Positions 1-6,827 of a stretch of DNA of 9,123 nucleotides are shown piece by piece. How positions within the stretch are numbered: position 1 is the first letter of the stretch; each line of letters starts with the position of its first letter. The stretch lies in contig JBJHBY010000147.1 of assembly GCA_050485745.1 (NCBI GenBank), positions 1 to 9,123 on the forward strand, read 5' to 3'. A program made the translations under genes and the position numbers. The notes beneath the pieces are model-generated. The model searched no databases and was not told where the DNA came from. It saw only the letters and a list, made by a program, of their open reading frames with translations. This DNA comes from JBJHBY01 sp050485745 (GTDB taxonomy: Bacteria > Pseudomonadota > Gammaproteobacteria > Pseudomonadales > CAMLJR01).

Positions 1-87
1 CCTGCCCCGACCAATCTGGAAGTCCCGCCTCATCATTACGAGACTGATACTGTCGTCGTGGTGGGTGTTGATCAGGAGGCCGCGTAA
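1..87 (+). CDS. petA: Rieske iron-sulfur subunit of cytochrome bc1, C-terminal end only
   Basis: The window opens inside this gene. Frame 1 reads 28 residues ending in TAA at 85-87, with the tail PAPTNLEVPPHHYETDT followed by a run of valines. This matches the C-terminal strand of bacterial ubiquinol-cytochrome c reductase Rieske proteins, where a 'P.P.NL.VPP..Y' segment follows the 2Fe-2S cluster loops. The cluster-binding Cys/His motifs lie upstream and are not visible. The subunit passes electrons from ubiquinol at the Qo site to cytochrome c1 on the periplasmic side of the inner membrane. The stop codon overlaps the petB start by one base (TAATG), and an AGGAGG-like ribosome site at about 74-79 lies inside the petA end. 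Identification rests on this short tail plus the petB-petC context. Confidence 0.88.
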   Translation, partial: PAPTNLEVPPHHYETDTVVVVGVDQEAA

Positions 88-1346
88 TGAGAGCGCTTAT
101 CAGTTTGCGCGACTGGGTGGATGAGCGACTGCCCATCATGCGTGCATGGAATACGCACATGGGGCAGTACTATGCCCCCAAGAATTTCTTCTTCTGGTAT
201 ATCTTCGGGGTTCTCTCCCTGCTGGTTCTGGTCAACCAGCTGGTTACCGGCATCTGGCTGACCATGAAGTACGTGCCCAGTGCCGAGGAAGCCTTTCGCT
301 CGGTCGAGTACATCATGCGCGATGTCGAGTACGGCTGGCTGATTCGCTACATGCACTCTACTGGTGCATCCGCGTTCTTCGCCGTGGTCTACCTGCACAT
401 GTTCCGTGGCCTTCTCTATGGCTCCTACAAGAAGCCACGCGAACTCGTGTGGATCTTCGGTATGTGCATCTACCTTGTCCTCATGGCAGAGGGCTTCCTG
501 GGCTATGTACTGCCCTGGGGTCAGATGTCCTACTGGGGGGCTCAGGTCATCGTCTCCCTGTTTGGCGCGATTCCCGTTGTGGGTGAAGACCTGGTACAGT
601 GGATTCGCGGTGACTACCTGATTTCCGGTATTACCCTGAACCGCTTCTTCGCACTGCATGTGGTCGCATTGCCGATCATCCTGCTGGCGCTGGTGGTTCT
701 GCACATCCTCGCGCTGCACGAAGTCGGGTCCAACAACCCCGACGGGATTGAGATCAAGAAGAACAAGGACGAGAACGGCGTACCGAAGGATGGTATCCCG
801 TTCCACCCCTATTACACCGTGCATGACCTGCAGGGCATCGTCGTATTCCTGTTCGTGTTCTGTACCATCCTGTTCTTCTTCCCGGAAATGGGCGGCTTCT
901 TCCTGGAGCATCCCAACTTCGAGGTGGCGGATCCGCTGAAGACGCCGGATCATATTGCGCCGGTGTGGTACTACACGCCCTTCTACGCGATGCTGCGTGC
1001 CACGACGGTCAACCTGTTCGGGCTTGATGCCAAGTTCTGGGGCCTGGTGGTGATGGGTGGCGCCATTGCGATCATGTTTGTCCTGCCCTGGCTGGACCGC
1101 AGCCCGGTCAAATCCTGGCGCTACAAGGGCAACCTGACCAAGATCGCCCTGTTCAGCTTTGTCGTGTCCTTCCTGGTGCTGGGGTATCTTGGGGCCATGC
1201 CCGCGGATATTCGCGTCATGGGCCTTCCCGGCCAGGCGGTGGCGCAATTCTTCACCGTGGTGTATTTCGCGTTCTTCTTCCTGATGCCGATCTACACATC
1301 CATCGAGAAGACCAAGCCAGTACCGGAACGGGTGACGATGAAATGA
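87..1346 (+). CDS. petB: Cytochrome b subunit of the ubiquinol-cytochrome c reductase (bc1) complex
   Basis: The 419-residue protein carries the two b hemes and both quinone sites of the bc1 complex in the inner membrane. The heme-ligand histidines are visible: H90 and H104 on helix B (around RYMHSTGAS and YLHMFRG), and H191 and H206 on helix D (FALHVVALP and VLHILALHEVG). The helix B pair is separated by 13 residues and the helix D pair by 14. The Qo-site segment reads PVWYYTPFYAML at 292-303, the PEWY-type motif with V in place of E. LPWGQMSYWGA at 142-152 is the conserved loop after helix C. Further hydrophobic helices lie at about 34-58, 118-141, 249-265, 317-334 and 353-370, with one near the C-terminus. 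ATG at 87 overlaps the petA stop, and the TGA overlaps the petC start (ATGA), so translation is probably coupled. The length fits the full eight-helix cytochrome b rather than a split b6/subunit IV. Confidence 0.97.
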   Translation: MRALISLRDWVDERLPIMRAWNTHMGQYYAPKNFFFWYIFGVLSLLVLVNQLVTGIWLTMKYVPSAEEAFRSVEYIMRDVEYGWLIRYMHSTGASAFFAVVYLHMFRGLLYGSYKKPRELVWIFGMCIYLVLMAEGFLGYVLPWGQMSYWGAQVIVSLFGAIPVVGEDLVQWIRGDYLISGITLNRFFALHVVALPIILLALVVLHILALHEVGSNNPDGIEIKKNKDENGVPKDGIPFHPYYTVHDLQGIVVFLFVFCTILFFFPEMGGFFLEHPNFEVADPLKTPDHIAPVWYYTPFYAMLRATTVNLFGLDAKFWGLVVMGGAIAIMFVLPWLDRSPVKSWRYKGNLTKIALFSFVVSFLVLGYLGAMPADIRVMGLPGQAVAQFFTVVYFAFFFLMPIYTSIEKTKPVPERVTMK

Positions 1347-2137
1347 AACAGTTAGCAGCCTTTCTTCTGGCCATTGTTCCTCTGCTGGCGATGGCGGCAC
1401 CGAGCAATTATCCGCTCGAGAAGTTCCGGGGGGACCTGCGTGACCAGGCCTCCCTGCAGCGGGGCGCCCAGCTGTATATGAATTACTGCATGGGCTGCCA
1501 TGGATTGCAGTTCGAGCGCTATGAAAAGGTTGCGCAGGGCATAGGTGTGCCCGAGGAACTGTTCATGGACTTTCTGGTGTTCGACCGCGATCACCGCATT
1601 GGGGATCGCATGGAAAACGCCATGCCATCAGACCTCGCCAGGCGCTGGTTTGGCGCCAATCCTCCGGATCTGACGCTGATCGCCCGTTCCCGCGGCACGG
1701 ACTGGCTCTATACCTACATGAAGACGTTCTACTACGACCCGGCTCGCCCCTATGGGGTGAACAACAAGGTCTTCCCCGACGTCGGCATGCCTCATGCGCT
1801 GGTTGAGCTGCAGGGGCTCCAGGCCTGTGCGCCGGGGTCGGCGCGAGCCGCCAATGGTGGTGTTCGCCGCGATCCGATGAGCGGTGATGAACTGCTTTAC
1901 GGTGATGACGGGGAGCCGCTGAACCCCTGTGGCCGGTTCGAGATCGTCACGCCGGGCAAGCTCAGCCCCGCCGAGTATGACCAGGCGGTCACCGATCTGG
2001 TGAACTTCCTTGAGTACGTGGGTGAGCCGGTGAAGCTGACGCGGCAGCGTCTCGGAATTTATGTATTGATGTTCCTGGCAGTGTTCTTCGTCTTCACTTG
2101 GCTGCTCAATCGGGAATACTGGAAAGACGTCCACTGA
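1343..2137 (+). CDS. petC: Cytochrome c1, heme-c subunit of the bc1 complex
   Basis: This 264-residue periplasmic cytochrome accepts electrons from the Rieske protein and passes them to soluble or membrane-bound cytochrome c. A signal peptide covers residues 1-18 with a likely cut after AMA. The covalent heme site CMGCH is at 49-53, followed by GLQFERY. The methionine ligand is probably M149 in FPDVGMPHALVEL. C162 and C196 could form a disulfide comparable to that known in Rhodobacter c1; this is inference. A single C-terminal membrane anchor at about 238-255 (IYVLMFLAVFFVFTWLL) is followed by a short charged tail, which gives the usual c1 topology. The start codon lies in a 4-bp ATGA overlap with petB. 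This is the last gene of petABC. Confidence 0.97.
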   Translation: MKQLAAFLLAIVPLLAMAAPSNYPLEKFRGDLRDQASLQRGAQLYMNYCMGCHGLQFERYEKVAQGIGVPEELFMDFLVFDRDHRIGDRMENAMPSDLARRWFGANPPDLTLIARSRGTDWLYTYMKTFYYDPARPYGVNNKVFPDVGMPHALVELQGLQACAPGSARAANGGVRRDPMSGDELLYGDDGEPLNPCGRFEIVTPGKLSPAEYDQAVTDLVNFLEYVGEPVKLTRQRLGIYVLMFLAVFFVFTWLLNREYWKDVH

Positions 2138-2149
2138 TGGCAGTGGCAC

Positions 2150-2175
2150 TGGCGATGGCCATGTGGCCGTCGCCA
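2150..2175 (+). other. 11-bp hairpin between petC and sspA
   Basis: An inverted repeat with arms TGGCGATGGCC and GGCCGTCGCCA encloses the loop ATGT. The stem is 11 bp with one G-U pair in RNA. It begins 13 bases after the petC stop and ends 32 bases before the sspA start. The sequence after it (GCCTGTTTC) has only a short T run, so a strong intrinsic terminator is not certain. It could partly terminate petABC transcripts or protect their 3' end. It also covers a possible upstream GTG start for sspA at 2163, which argues against that start. Confidence 0.45.
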
Positions 2176-2207
2176 GCCTGTTTCGGGACAGTTCAGAGGG
2201 TGATTCC

Positions 2208-2852
2208 ATGGGCGTCATTGCCAAGCGATCGACGATGGCCTTGTTCTCTGACAGGCGTTGCCACTACAGCCATCGTGTGCGCATCGTGCTGGCCGAGAAA
2301 CAGGTCGTATTTGATCTGATCGATGTTGATCCCGCCCACAAACCCCGTGAGCTGTCCGACCTTAACCCTTACAACAGCCTTCCCACCCTGGCTGACCGCG
2401 AACTCGTGCTGTACGAGTCAAAGGTCATGATGGAATATCTCGACGAGCGCTTCCCGCACCCGCCATTGTTGCCGGTGTACCCGGTCGCGCGCGCCGAGAG
2501 CAGGCAGCTGATCTATCGCATTGAGCGGGACTGGTGCAGCAGCGTCGATCGGTTGCAGGGCACCAGCAACCTGAAATCCCAGGAAAAGCTGCGCAAGGAG
2601 CTGCGCGAGAGCCTGCTGGCGGTCTCGCCGATTTTCTCCGAGCATCCTTTCTTCCTGAGCGATGAGTTTACCCTTGTCGATTGCTGTATGGCCCCGATTC
2701 TGTGGCGCCTGCCCGCCCTGGGTGTTGACTTGCCAGCGACCCGGCAGGCCAAGCCCCTGCATGCGTACATGGATCGGTTGTTCTCCCGCGACTCGTTTCA
2801 GGCCAGCCTGAGCGAGGAGGAGAGAACGCTGCGTGAGTCGCCAGCGGCCTGA
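2208..2852 (+). CDS. sspA: Stringent starvation protein A, RNA polymerase-associated GST-fold regulator
   Basis: The 214-residue product has the glutathione S-transferase fold. A thioredoxin-like N-terminal half (MALFSDRRCHYSHRVRIVLAEK, residues 10-31) contains the cis-proline segment NSLPTL (56-61) and YESKVMMEYLDE (69-80). An all-helical C-terminal half follows, with the LVDCCMAPILWRL helix at 156-168. The RFPHPPLLP stretch at 81-89 corresponds to the exposed Pro-His-Pro pocket of E. coli SspA, which contacts sigma-70 and RNA polymerase rather than glutathione. ATG at 2208 is preferred over GTG at 2163. It has AGAGGG about 8 bases upstream, and the product starts a few residues before KRS-MALFS as E. 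coli SspA does, whose length is 212. The upstream GTG lies inside a hairpin. sspB follows 35 bp later, the usual sspAB operon. In E. coli SspA acts in stationary phase and acid tolerance. Confidence 0.95.
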   Translation: MGVIAKRSTMALFSDRRCHYSHRVRIVLAEKQVVFDLIDVDPAHKPRELSDLNPYNSLPTLADRELVLYESKVMMEYLDERFPHPPLLPVYPVARAESRQLIYRIERDWCSSVDRLQGTSNLKSQEKLRKELRESLLAVSPIFSEHPFFLSDEFTLVDCCMAPILWRLPALGVDLPATRQAKPLHAYMDRLFSRDSFQASLSEEERTLRESPAA

Positions 2853-2887
2853 TGTGAGCGGGCCCTGATGCTGATGGAGCACCCCGG

Positions 2888-3310
2888 ATGTCGATGAGCT
2901 CCAGTCGTCCCTACCTGGTGCGAGCTCTTTACGAGTGGATCGTCGATAACGGCTGTACGCCTTATGTGCTGGTCGATGCCGAGTTGCAGGGTGTCGAAGT
3001 TCCGGTGCAGTACGTCAAGAACGGCCAGATTGTGCTGAACATTTCGCCCACGGCCGTCGCCGAGCTGCTGCTGGACAATACCGCAATGTCTTTCAGTGCC
3101 CGCTTCGGCGGTGTGCCGACCACGATTTACGTTCCCATGCCTGCAGTACTGGGAATCTATGCCAGGGAGAATGGTCAGGGCATGGTATTCGAGCCGGAGC
3201 CCGAGCCTCCAAATCCTCCCGCCGTGGGGCAGGGATCGGGAGCAGCGACTCCCCGGGTGCCGAGGGGCGATCGCTCACGCTCGCGGCCCTCGCTCAAGGT
3301 GGTCAAATAG
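2888..3310 (+). CDS. sspB: Stringent starvation protein B, ClpXP protease specificity adaptor
   Basis: SspB binds ssrA-tagged peptides released from stalled ribosomes and delivers them to the ClpXP protease. The folded domain covers residues 7-103. It opens with RPYLVRALYEWIVDNGCTPY and contains GQIVLNISPTAV, FSARFGGVP and the ending AVLGIYARENGQGMVFEPE, all hallmark SspB segments. A flexible acidic/proline and then Ser/Arg-rich linker follows at about 103-130. The last ten residues, RSRPSLKVVK, match the ClpX-binding tail of E. coli SspB (RPALRVVK). At 140 residues it is shorter than the E. coli protein (165), and the missing length is in the linker. ATG at 2888 has GGAG 8 bases upstream; the nearby ATG at 2894 would be too far from it. 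It is convergent with dolP. Confidence 0.95.
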   Translation: MSMSSSRPYLVRALYEWIVDNGCTPYVLVDAELQGVEVPVQYVKNGQIVLNISPTAVAELLLDNTAMSFSARFGGVPTTIYVPMPAVLGIYARENGQGMVFEPEPEPPNPPAVGQGSGAATPRVPRGDRSRSRPSLKVVK

Positions 3311-3352
3311 GCGGTACGACCATTGAGTGGGTACGCCCCGGTGGATAGTGTG

Positions 3353-3931
3353 TCAGTCGATGTGTTCGAAGATTCGCACGACTTTCTGTACGCCATTGGT
3401 TTCGCTGGCGATTCCGCTGGCGATATCGGCATCAGCGCGCGTGATCAGTCCCATCAGATAAACCACGCCGTTTTCGGTGACCACCCGGACGCGTCGCCCG
3501 GCCACCTCACTATTGGCCAGTAGCCGCGTCTTGACCCGGGTGGTGATCCAGCTGTCGTTGCTGCGGGCGAGTGCCCCAATGCGCCCCATCACGGTGAGTT
3601 CATTGTGAACCCGGCGTACTTCGCGTAGCTCCGAGACGGTCTGTGCCGCCAGCTCGCGCATCTCATTTGAGGGTACCTGGCCGGCGAGCAGCACGATGCC
3701 GTTGTGGCTGGCGACAATGATACGGGCCTCCGCGAGATCCGGGTGGGCCTTGTTGATATTGACTCGCGCCTTGGTTTCGATGCTCTGGTCTTCGATCATG
3801 CTGCCGAAGGTGCGCTTGGTGGGGTCCTCGTGAATCGGGTCGTCCCGGGTGGCGGAAACGACCGATGAGCACCCTGAAAGGGCCACGGTCACAATGGCGA
3901 AGCTGACGATCAGAGCCTGCACGCTGGTCAC
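3353..3931 (-). CDS. dolP: Outer-membrane lipoprotein with two BON domains (DolP/YraP family)
   Basis: The product is 192 residues, essentially the E. coli DolP length. A lipoprotein signal ends in the lipobox LSGC with C21 as the lipidated cysteine. Residue +2 is Ser, so outer-membrane sorting by Lol is expected. BON domain 1 spans about 46-115 (IETKARVNIN..., GIVLLAGQVP). BON domain 2 spans about 124-192 and contains SNDSWITTRVKTRLL and VTENGVVYLMGLITRAD, very close to E. coli DolP. In E. coli this protein binds anionic lipid at division sites and supports outer-membrane integrity. The start is GTG at 3929-3931, overlapping the diaA stop (GTGA). A GAGGAA ribosome site lies 5 bases upstream. 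It is the last gene of the lpoA operon. I see no obvious terminator in the 42 bp before sspB. Confidence 0.92.
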   Translation of the reverse strand: MTSVQALIVSFAIVTVALSGCSSVVSATRDDPIHEDPTKRTFGSMIEDQSIETKARVNINKAHPDLAEARIIVASHNGIVLLAGQVPSNEMRELAAQTVSELREVRRVHNELTVMGRIGALARSNDSWITTRVKTRLLANSEVAGRRVRVVTENGVVYLMGLITRADADIASGIASETNGVQKVVRIFEHID

Positions 3932-4563
3932 GATGATTCCTCACTGCCGAAAAGTTGAAGTTCGATCAGGTCACAGAGACTGTGGAGTACCGGGACGGCC
4001 AGCTCCACGAACTCATCCCGCCGCGATGTCGGTAAGCGCAGCTCCATATCCTCGGCGGTCAGTAGCGCGCGGAAATCATCGCAGATATCGCTGCACAGGG
4101 CGATGACGGGCATTTCGCGGTCGTGGGCGGCCTGCACCGCCTGAAGTGCGCTGCCACTGCCACTGTTGGCTGTGATCAGGACCAGGATATCGCGGGGCTG
4201 TCCCAGGGCACGCAACTGGCGTGCGAAGATATCGTTGAAACCGTGGTCGCCGGCAATGGCTGTCAGCGTGCCGGCCTCGGCGCCCAGGTTCATCGCCGGC
4301 AGGCCAGGGCGCTCACGGCCCAGGCGATTGACGAGTACTGTGGCCAGGTACTGTGCCAGTGGTGCGGCAGCGCCCTCGCCGCAGGTCAGGATGCGCCCAT
4401 CCGCCAGCAGGCTGCCGACCATCAGGTTGCTGGCATCGATCAGTGGCATCGCGCCCAACTCAAGCAGTTGCATGGACTGATCGATGTGCCGGTGCAGGCG
4501 CTCCGTGACACAATCGTGCTGGGCTGCATGGAAATCAGGCTCAGTCGTCACAGCGGAAGGCAT
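3928..4563 (-). CDS. diaA: SIS-domain protein, DiaA type (DnaA-associated initiation factor homolog)
   Basis: This 211-residue protein has one SIS (sugar isomerase) domain. In E. coli, DiaA occupies this position between yraN and dolP, forms a tetramer and helps DnaA assemble at oriC. The alpha-beta core shows in DGRILTCGEGAAAPLAQYLA (55-74), ILVLITANSGSGSALQAVQAA (126-146) and MPVIALCSD (151-159). The CDLIELQLF helix near the end (197-205) matches the E. coli CDLIDNTLF. The glycine loop is unusual: CGEGAAA replaces the GNG-S-A pattern of DiaA and GmhA. The Glu and His used by GmhA for phosphoheptose isomerisation are not seen at the equivalent positions. It is therefore unlikely to be GmhA, although automatic annotation may call it that. 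The N-terminus is about 15 residues longer than in E. coli, with no better start downstream. It overlaps yraN by 23 bp and dolP by 4 bp. Confidence 0.85.
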   Translation of the reverse strand: MPSAVTTEPDFHAAQHDCVTERLHRHIDQSMQLLELGAMPLIDASNLMVGSLLADGRILTCGEGAAAPLAQYLATVLVNRLGRERPGLPAMNLGAEAGTLTAIAGDHGFNDIFARQLRALGQPRDILVLITANSGSGSALQAVQAAHDREMPVIALCSDICDDFRALLTAEDMELRLPTSRRDEFVELAVPVLHSLCDLIELQLFGSEESS

Positions 4564-4921
4564 CCCGAAACCAGTTGTGGTGGATCTCTCCGTTGGCCTG
4601 TCGTTGCAGGATCACGGCATCGAAGCGACAGGGGCGTCGCGCCAGGCCCGGGTTGCGGAAAAGAAAGTAGCTGGCGGCGCGGATCAGCCGCTGTTGCTTG
4701 CGTGCATCCAGCGATGCGCTGGCGCCACCGTGGCGCTGGCTGCTGCGGGCCCGGACCTCCACAAAAACCAGTGTGTCCCCATGCTGCATGATGAGATCGA
4801 TCTCTCCGCCGCGACAGCGATAATTGCGTTTCAGCAGTGTCAGCCCCTGCGCTTTCAACAGGCGCTCGGCCAGTCGCTCCGCGCCAGCGCCGTCAATGCC
4901 CCTGGTCGTTCGCTCTTTCAT
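4541..4921 (-). CDS. yraN: YraN / UPF0102 family nuclease-fold protein
   Basis: The 126-residue product belongs to UPF0102, a small family with a restriction-endonuclease-like fold and no firmly established role. A first helix with G-AGAERLAERLL (11-22) supplies the usual early Glu. The core motif RGGEIDLIMQHGDTLVFVEVR (38-57) gives the D-(X)n-E-X-K arrangement with D42, E55 and R57 in the lysine position, a change also found in E. coli YraN (FVEVR). CRFDAVIL at 98-105 is the conserved third strand. ATG at 4921 is chosen: it has a GGGA ribosome site 7 bases upstream, and the resulting N-terminus fits the family. An in-frame ATG at 4948 would add nine residues, but its AGGA is only 3 bases away. 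It overlaps the end of lpoA by 29 bp and the start of diaA by 23 bp. Confidence 0.9.
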   Translation of the reverse strand: MKERTTRGIDGAGAERLAERLLKAQGLTLLKRNYRCRGGEIDLIMQHGDTLVFVEVRARSSQRHGGASASLDARKQQRLIRAASYFLFRNPGLARRPCRFDAVILQRQANGEIHHNWFRDAFRCDD

Positions 4922-6770
4922 GATCGGCGTCCCTGCTGATCGTTGCACGTTCCTGTTGCAGGCGAGGGGTGCCGGCGCGGAACTGTGCGACCACCAGTTC
5001 CCTCTCGACTTCGCGTCGCCCGTTGAGTTTCAGGTAGCCCGTTTCCCCATAAAAGCGGCTACCCTGGATTCCAGCCAGCTGCGCCAGCCGGGGATAGAGC
5101 CGGAAGGCATCGACTCCCAGCGCATGCAGGCGTTGGTATCCAGGCCTGGGCAGTGCTTTCTCAATGGATTGGCGCAACTCGTTCGCCGGCATCAGCAACC
5201 ACGGCATGTCGACGAAGAAAACGCCGTCAAGGTCGCGATCGACTCTGGCATTGGGCGCACCATCGTACACTCTGGAGATGCCGTAGACCGGGATATCCGC
5301 GGCATAGTGGAAGTCTAGCAGCGGCTTGATGGAGCGCGCCTGTGGCGCGCGCGCAAGCAGGAAAATCATGTCGACATCCTGGCGCCGGCGCGGGGTAAAC
5401 TCGATGTTCTCGCCCAGAAGCTGGCGCAGTGCCTGGGCGCGCTGCTCGCTGCGCTGCAGGTTCAGACTGCTCCTGATGACGTCCGAAAAGTCGTGCTGGC
5501 CGCTGAATTCAGCAGTTCCTGCGATGACGCCTCCAAGTGCCTGCCAGTGACTGCCAAAGGCATCGATGATCCTCTGGTTGGCCTGCCCGGCCGGCGCCAG
5601 GACCAGAGCCTGCCGATGGCGCAGTTGCCAGGCGCTGGCTGCAACCTGGTGGGCCTCGTCTTCGGGGGCGAGGCCGAATTGATAGAGGTTTTCGGGAGCC
5701 TCGCCCTCATGGTCGCTGCGATTGAGCGCGAGCGTCGGAACAGGGAGCCGGGGCTGTTCATGCAGCAATTGGACGCGCTGTTTGTCGAGGGGACCAATAA
5801 TCGCCTCGGCCCCCTGCTCGACGGCAAGATGGTAGAGGGCGAGCAGGTCTCCGTCCTGGTCGGTATCATAGATGCGCACCACGGGGGGGTGCCCCCCCCG
5901 GGCGCTGTGCTCGTACCAGGCTGCCATGAAACCGTCACGCACGGCGTGGCCGAATTGTGCCATGGGGCCGGACAGCGGCAGAAGGAGGGCGACCTGTCGC
6001 GGCTGATTCCGGGCGAGCTCCCGCACCAGTTCCAGGCCATCGGGCAGGCGCGCAGCGGCGGGGTGCCCTGGCCACTGCCGCTGCCAGGCATCCAGCCGGT
6101 CGAGTTGTTGTTCCAGTCCCAGTCGGGTGCTGCGGCCGACCCGGGCGAGCTCCAGCCAGCCCTGCAGCTCTCCGCCGGGTTGTCGTCGCAGGCGCTGTTC
6201 GATCTCCTCCGGCTGTAACTGCATCAGGCTGTGCCAGATCGCATCCTGGTTGGCATCCCGGGCATCCGCCTGCAGCAGAGGGTTGATGAAGATGCGCTCG
6301 CGTGCGCTGGCAAAGTGTTGCCCCGTCTGCGCCAGCAGAGCTGCCTTGAGGTTCGCCAGGGCGAGCTGGCGCTCCAGGCTCAGACTGTCACTGATGCGGG
6401 TCAGGCCCGGGTCTTCGAGCTCCTTCAGTGCCTGTCGGGCATCGCCTGTTGCGGCCAGGAGGGAGGCCCGCAGCTGGCGGAAGTGGCCGCTGTTCTCGAG
6501 CGACAGCTCGCGCCGCGCCAGCTGCTGCAGCCAGTCCTCCGCGGCGCCGGTCTGCCCCTCCTGCAGCAGCAGTTCGACTGCCTGTAGCTGGTGGCGATCG
6601 CGGACATGGCCCTCGCTGCGCTCGGCTGCCTCCAGCAACTGCTGGAGGCGCTGACGGGGTTCGATTTCTACCGCAATGGGGGCCGGTGCCGGATCCGGCC
6701 TGGGAGTCTGGTCGGCACAGGCGGCGAGCAGGATCGCGGCCAGGAATAGCCAGGAAAGCCTTGTCGTCAT
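4893..6770 (-). CDS. lpoA: LpoA, outer-membrane lipoprotein activator of penicillin-binding protein 1A
   Basis: LpoA reaches through the periplasm from the outer membrane to switch on PBP1A transpeptidase activity during peptidoglycan synthesis. The 625-residue product has a lipoprotein signal with lipobox LLAAC (C18, +2 Ala, so outer-membrane sorting). A Pro/Ala-rich spacer comes next, then a helical TPR-like domain at about 36-255. The C-terminal domain at about 258-600 has the periplasmic-binding-protein type I fold. It starts VALLLPLSGPMAQFGHAVRDGF and includes AEAIIGPLDKQRVQLL, PTLALNRS and FYGETGYLKLN. E. coli LpoA is 678 residues. ATG at 6770 is chosen because the lipoprotein signal begins there; in-frame extension to 6950 would run back over rsmI. 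The ribosome site is weak, and I see no convincing promoter in the 57 bp upstream. It is first in a fully overlapping operon with yraN, diaA and dolP. A G8/C7 homopolymer pair interrupts the early C-terminal domain in frame. Confidence 0.93.
   Translation of the reverse strand: MTTRLSWLFLAAILLAACADQTPRPDPAPAPIAVEIEPRQRLQQLLEAAERSEGHVRDRHQLQAVELLLQEGQTGAAEDWLQQLARRELSLENSGHFRQLRASLLAATGDARQALKELEDPGLTRISDSLSLERQLALANLKAALLAQTGQHFASARERIFINPLLQADARDANQDAIWHSLMQLQPEEIEQRLRRQPGGELQGWLELARVGRSTRLGLEQQLDRLDAWQRQWPGHPAAARLPDGLELVRELARNQPRQVALLLPLSGPMAQFGHAVRDGFMAAWYEHSARGGHPPVVRIYDTDQDGDLLALYHLAVEQGAEAIIGPLDKQRVQLLHEQPRLPVPTLALNRSDHEGEAPENLYQFGLAPEDEAHQVAASAWQLRHRQALVLAPAGQANQRIIDAFGSHWQALGGVIAGTAEFSGQHDFSDVIRSSLNLQRSEQRAQALRQLLGENIEFTPRRRQDVDMIFLLARAPQARSIKPLLDFHYAADIPVYGISRVYDGAPNARVDRDLDGVFFVDMPWLLMPANELRQSIEKALPRPGYQRLHALGVDAFRLYPRLAQLAGIQGSRFYGETGYLKLNGRREVERELVVAQFRAGTPRLQQERATISRDADHERANDQGH
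5883..5899 (+). repeat. Paired homopolymers (G7 and C8) inside lpoA
   Basis: The + strand has seven G at 5883-5889, then TG, then eight C at 5892-5899. On the coding strand this reads eight G, CA, seven C, encoding G292-G293-H294-P295-P296 of LpoA. The two runs are also complementary to each other and could form a GC-only hairpin. Runs of this length are known slippage sites in other bacteria. Gain or loss of one base would frameshift LpoA at the start of its C-terminal domain. The reading frame is intact here. Confidence 0.85.
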
Positions 6771-6827
6771 CCGGAGACCATTGCTAGGCTTGCGCCACTG
6801 ACACCCTGATTGAAAAAGGTCATTTCC
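6771..6827. promoter_or_regulatory. Divergent lpoA/rsmI intergenic region
   Basis: Only 57 bp separate the start codons of the diverging lpoA and rsmI genes, so promoters for both must lie here or within the opposite gene's first codons. I find no pair of -35 and -10 hexamers good enough to call for either direction. The right edge holds the rsmI ribosome site (AAGG at 6816-6819). The call rests on gene arrangement only. Confidence 0.35.

Noticed and set aside
72..1400. Long open frame (442 codons) on the - strand across petB
   Set aside because: It is the antisense shadow of petB. The translation is His/Gln/Asp-rich with no recognisable domain, as expected opposite a membrane protein in GC-rich DNA, and petB is certain.
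2163..2207. Longer sspA starting at GTG 2163
   Set aside because: The start lies in a stable hairpin, has no ribosome site, and adds 15 residues not seen in SspA; ATG 2208 has AGAGGG at good spacing.
3310..3337. Possible bidirectional terminator between sspB and dolP
   Set aside because: Only a weak inverted repeat (GGCG-bulge-GTAC with GTACGCC, 13-nt loop) and no T tract on either strand; not strong enough to call.
3928..4563. Annotation as phosphoheptose isomerase GmhA
   Set aside because: The key catalytic residues and the phosphate loop are not conserved, and the gene lies in the lpoA-yraN-diaA-dolP context.
5493..6218. 241-codon + strand open frame inside lpoA
   Set aside because: Antisense to a well-supported lpoA, with no motif and no ribosome site of note; explained by GC-rich codon use.
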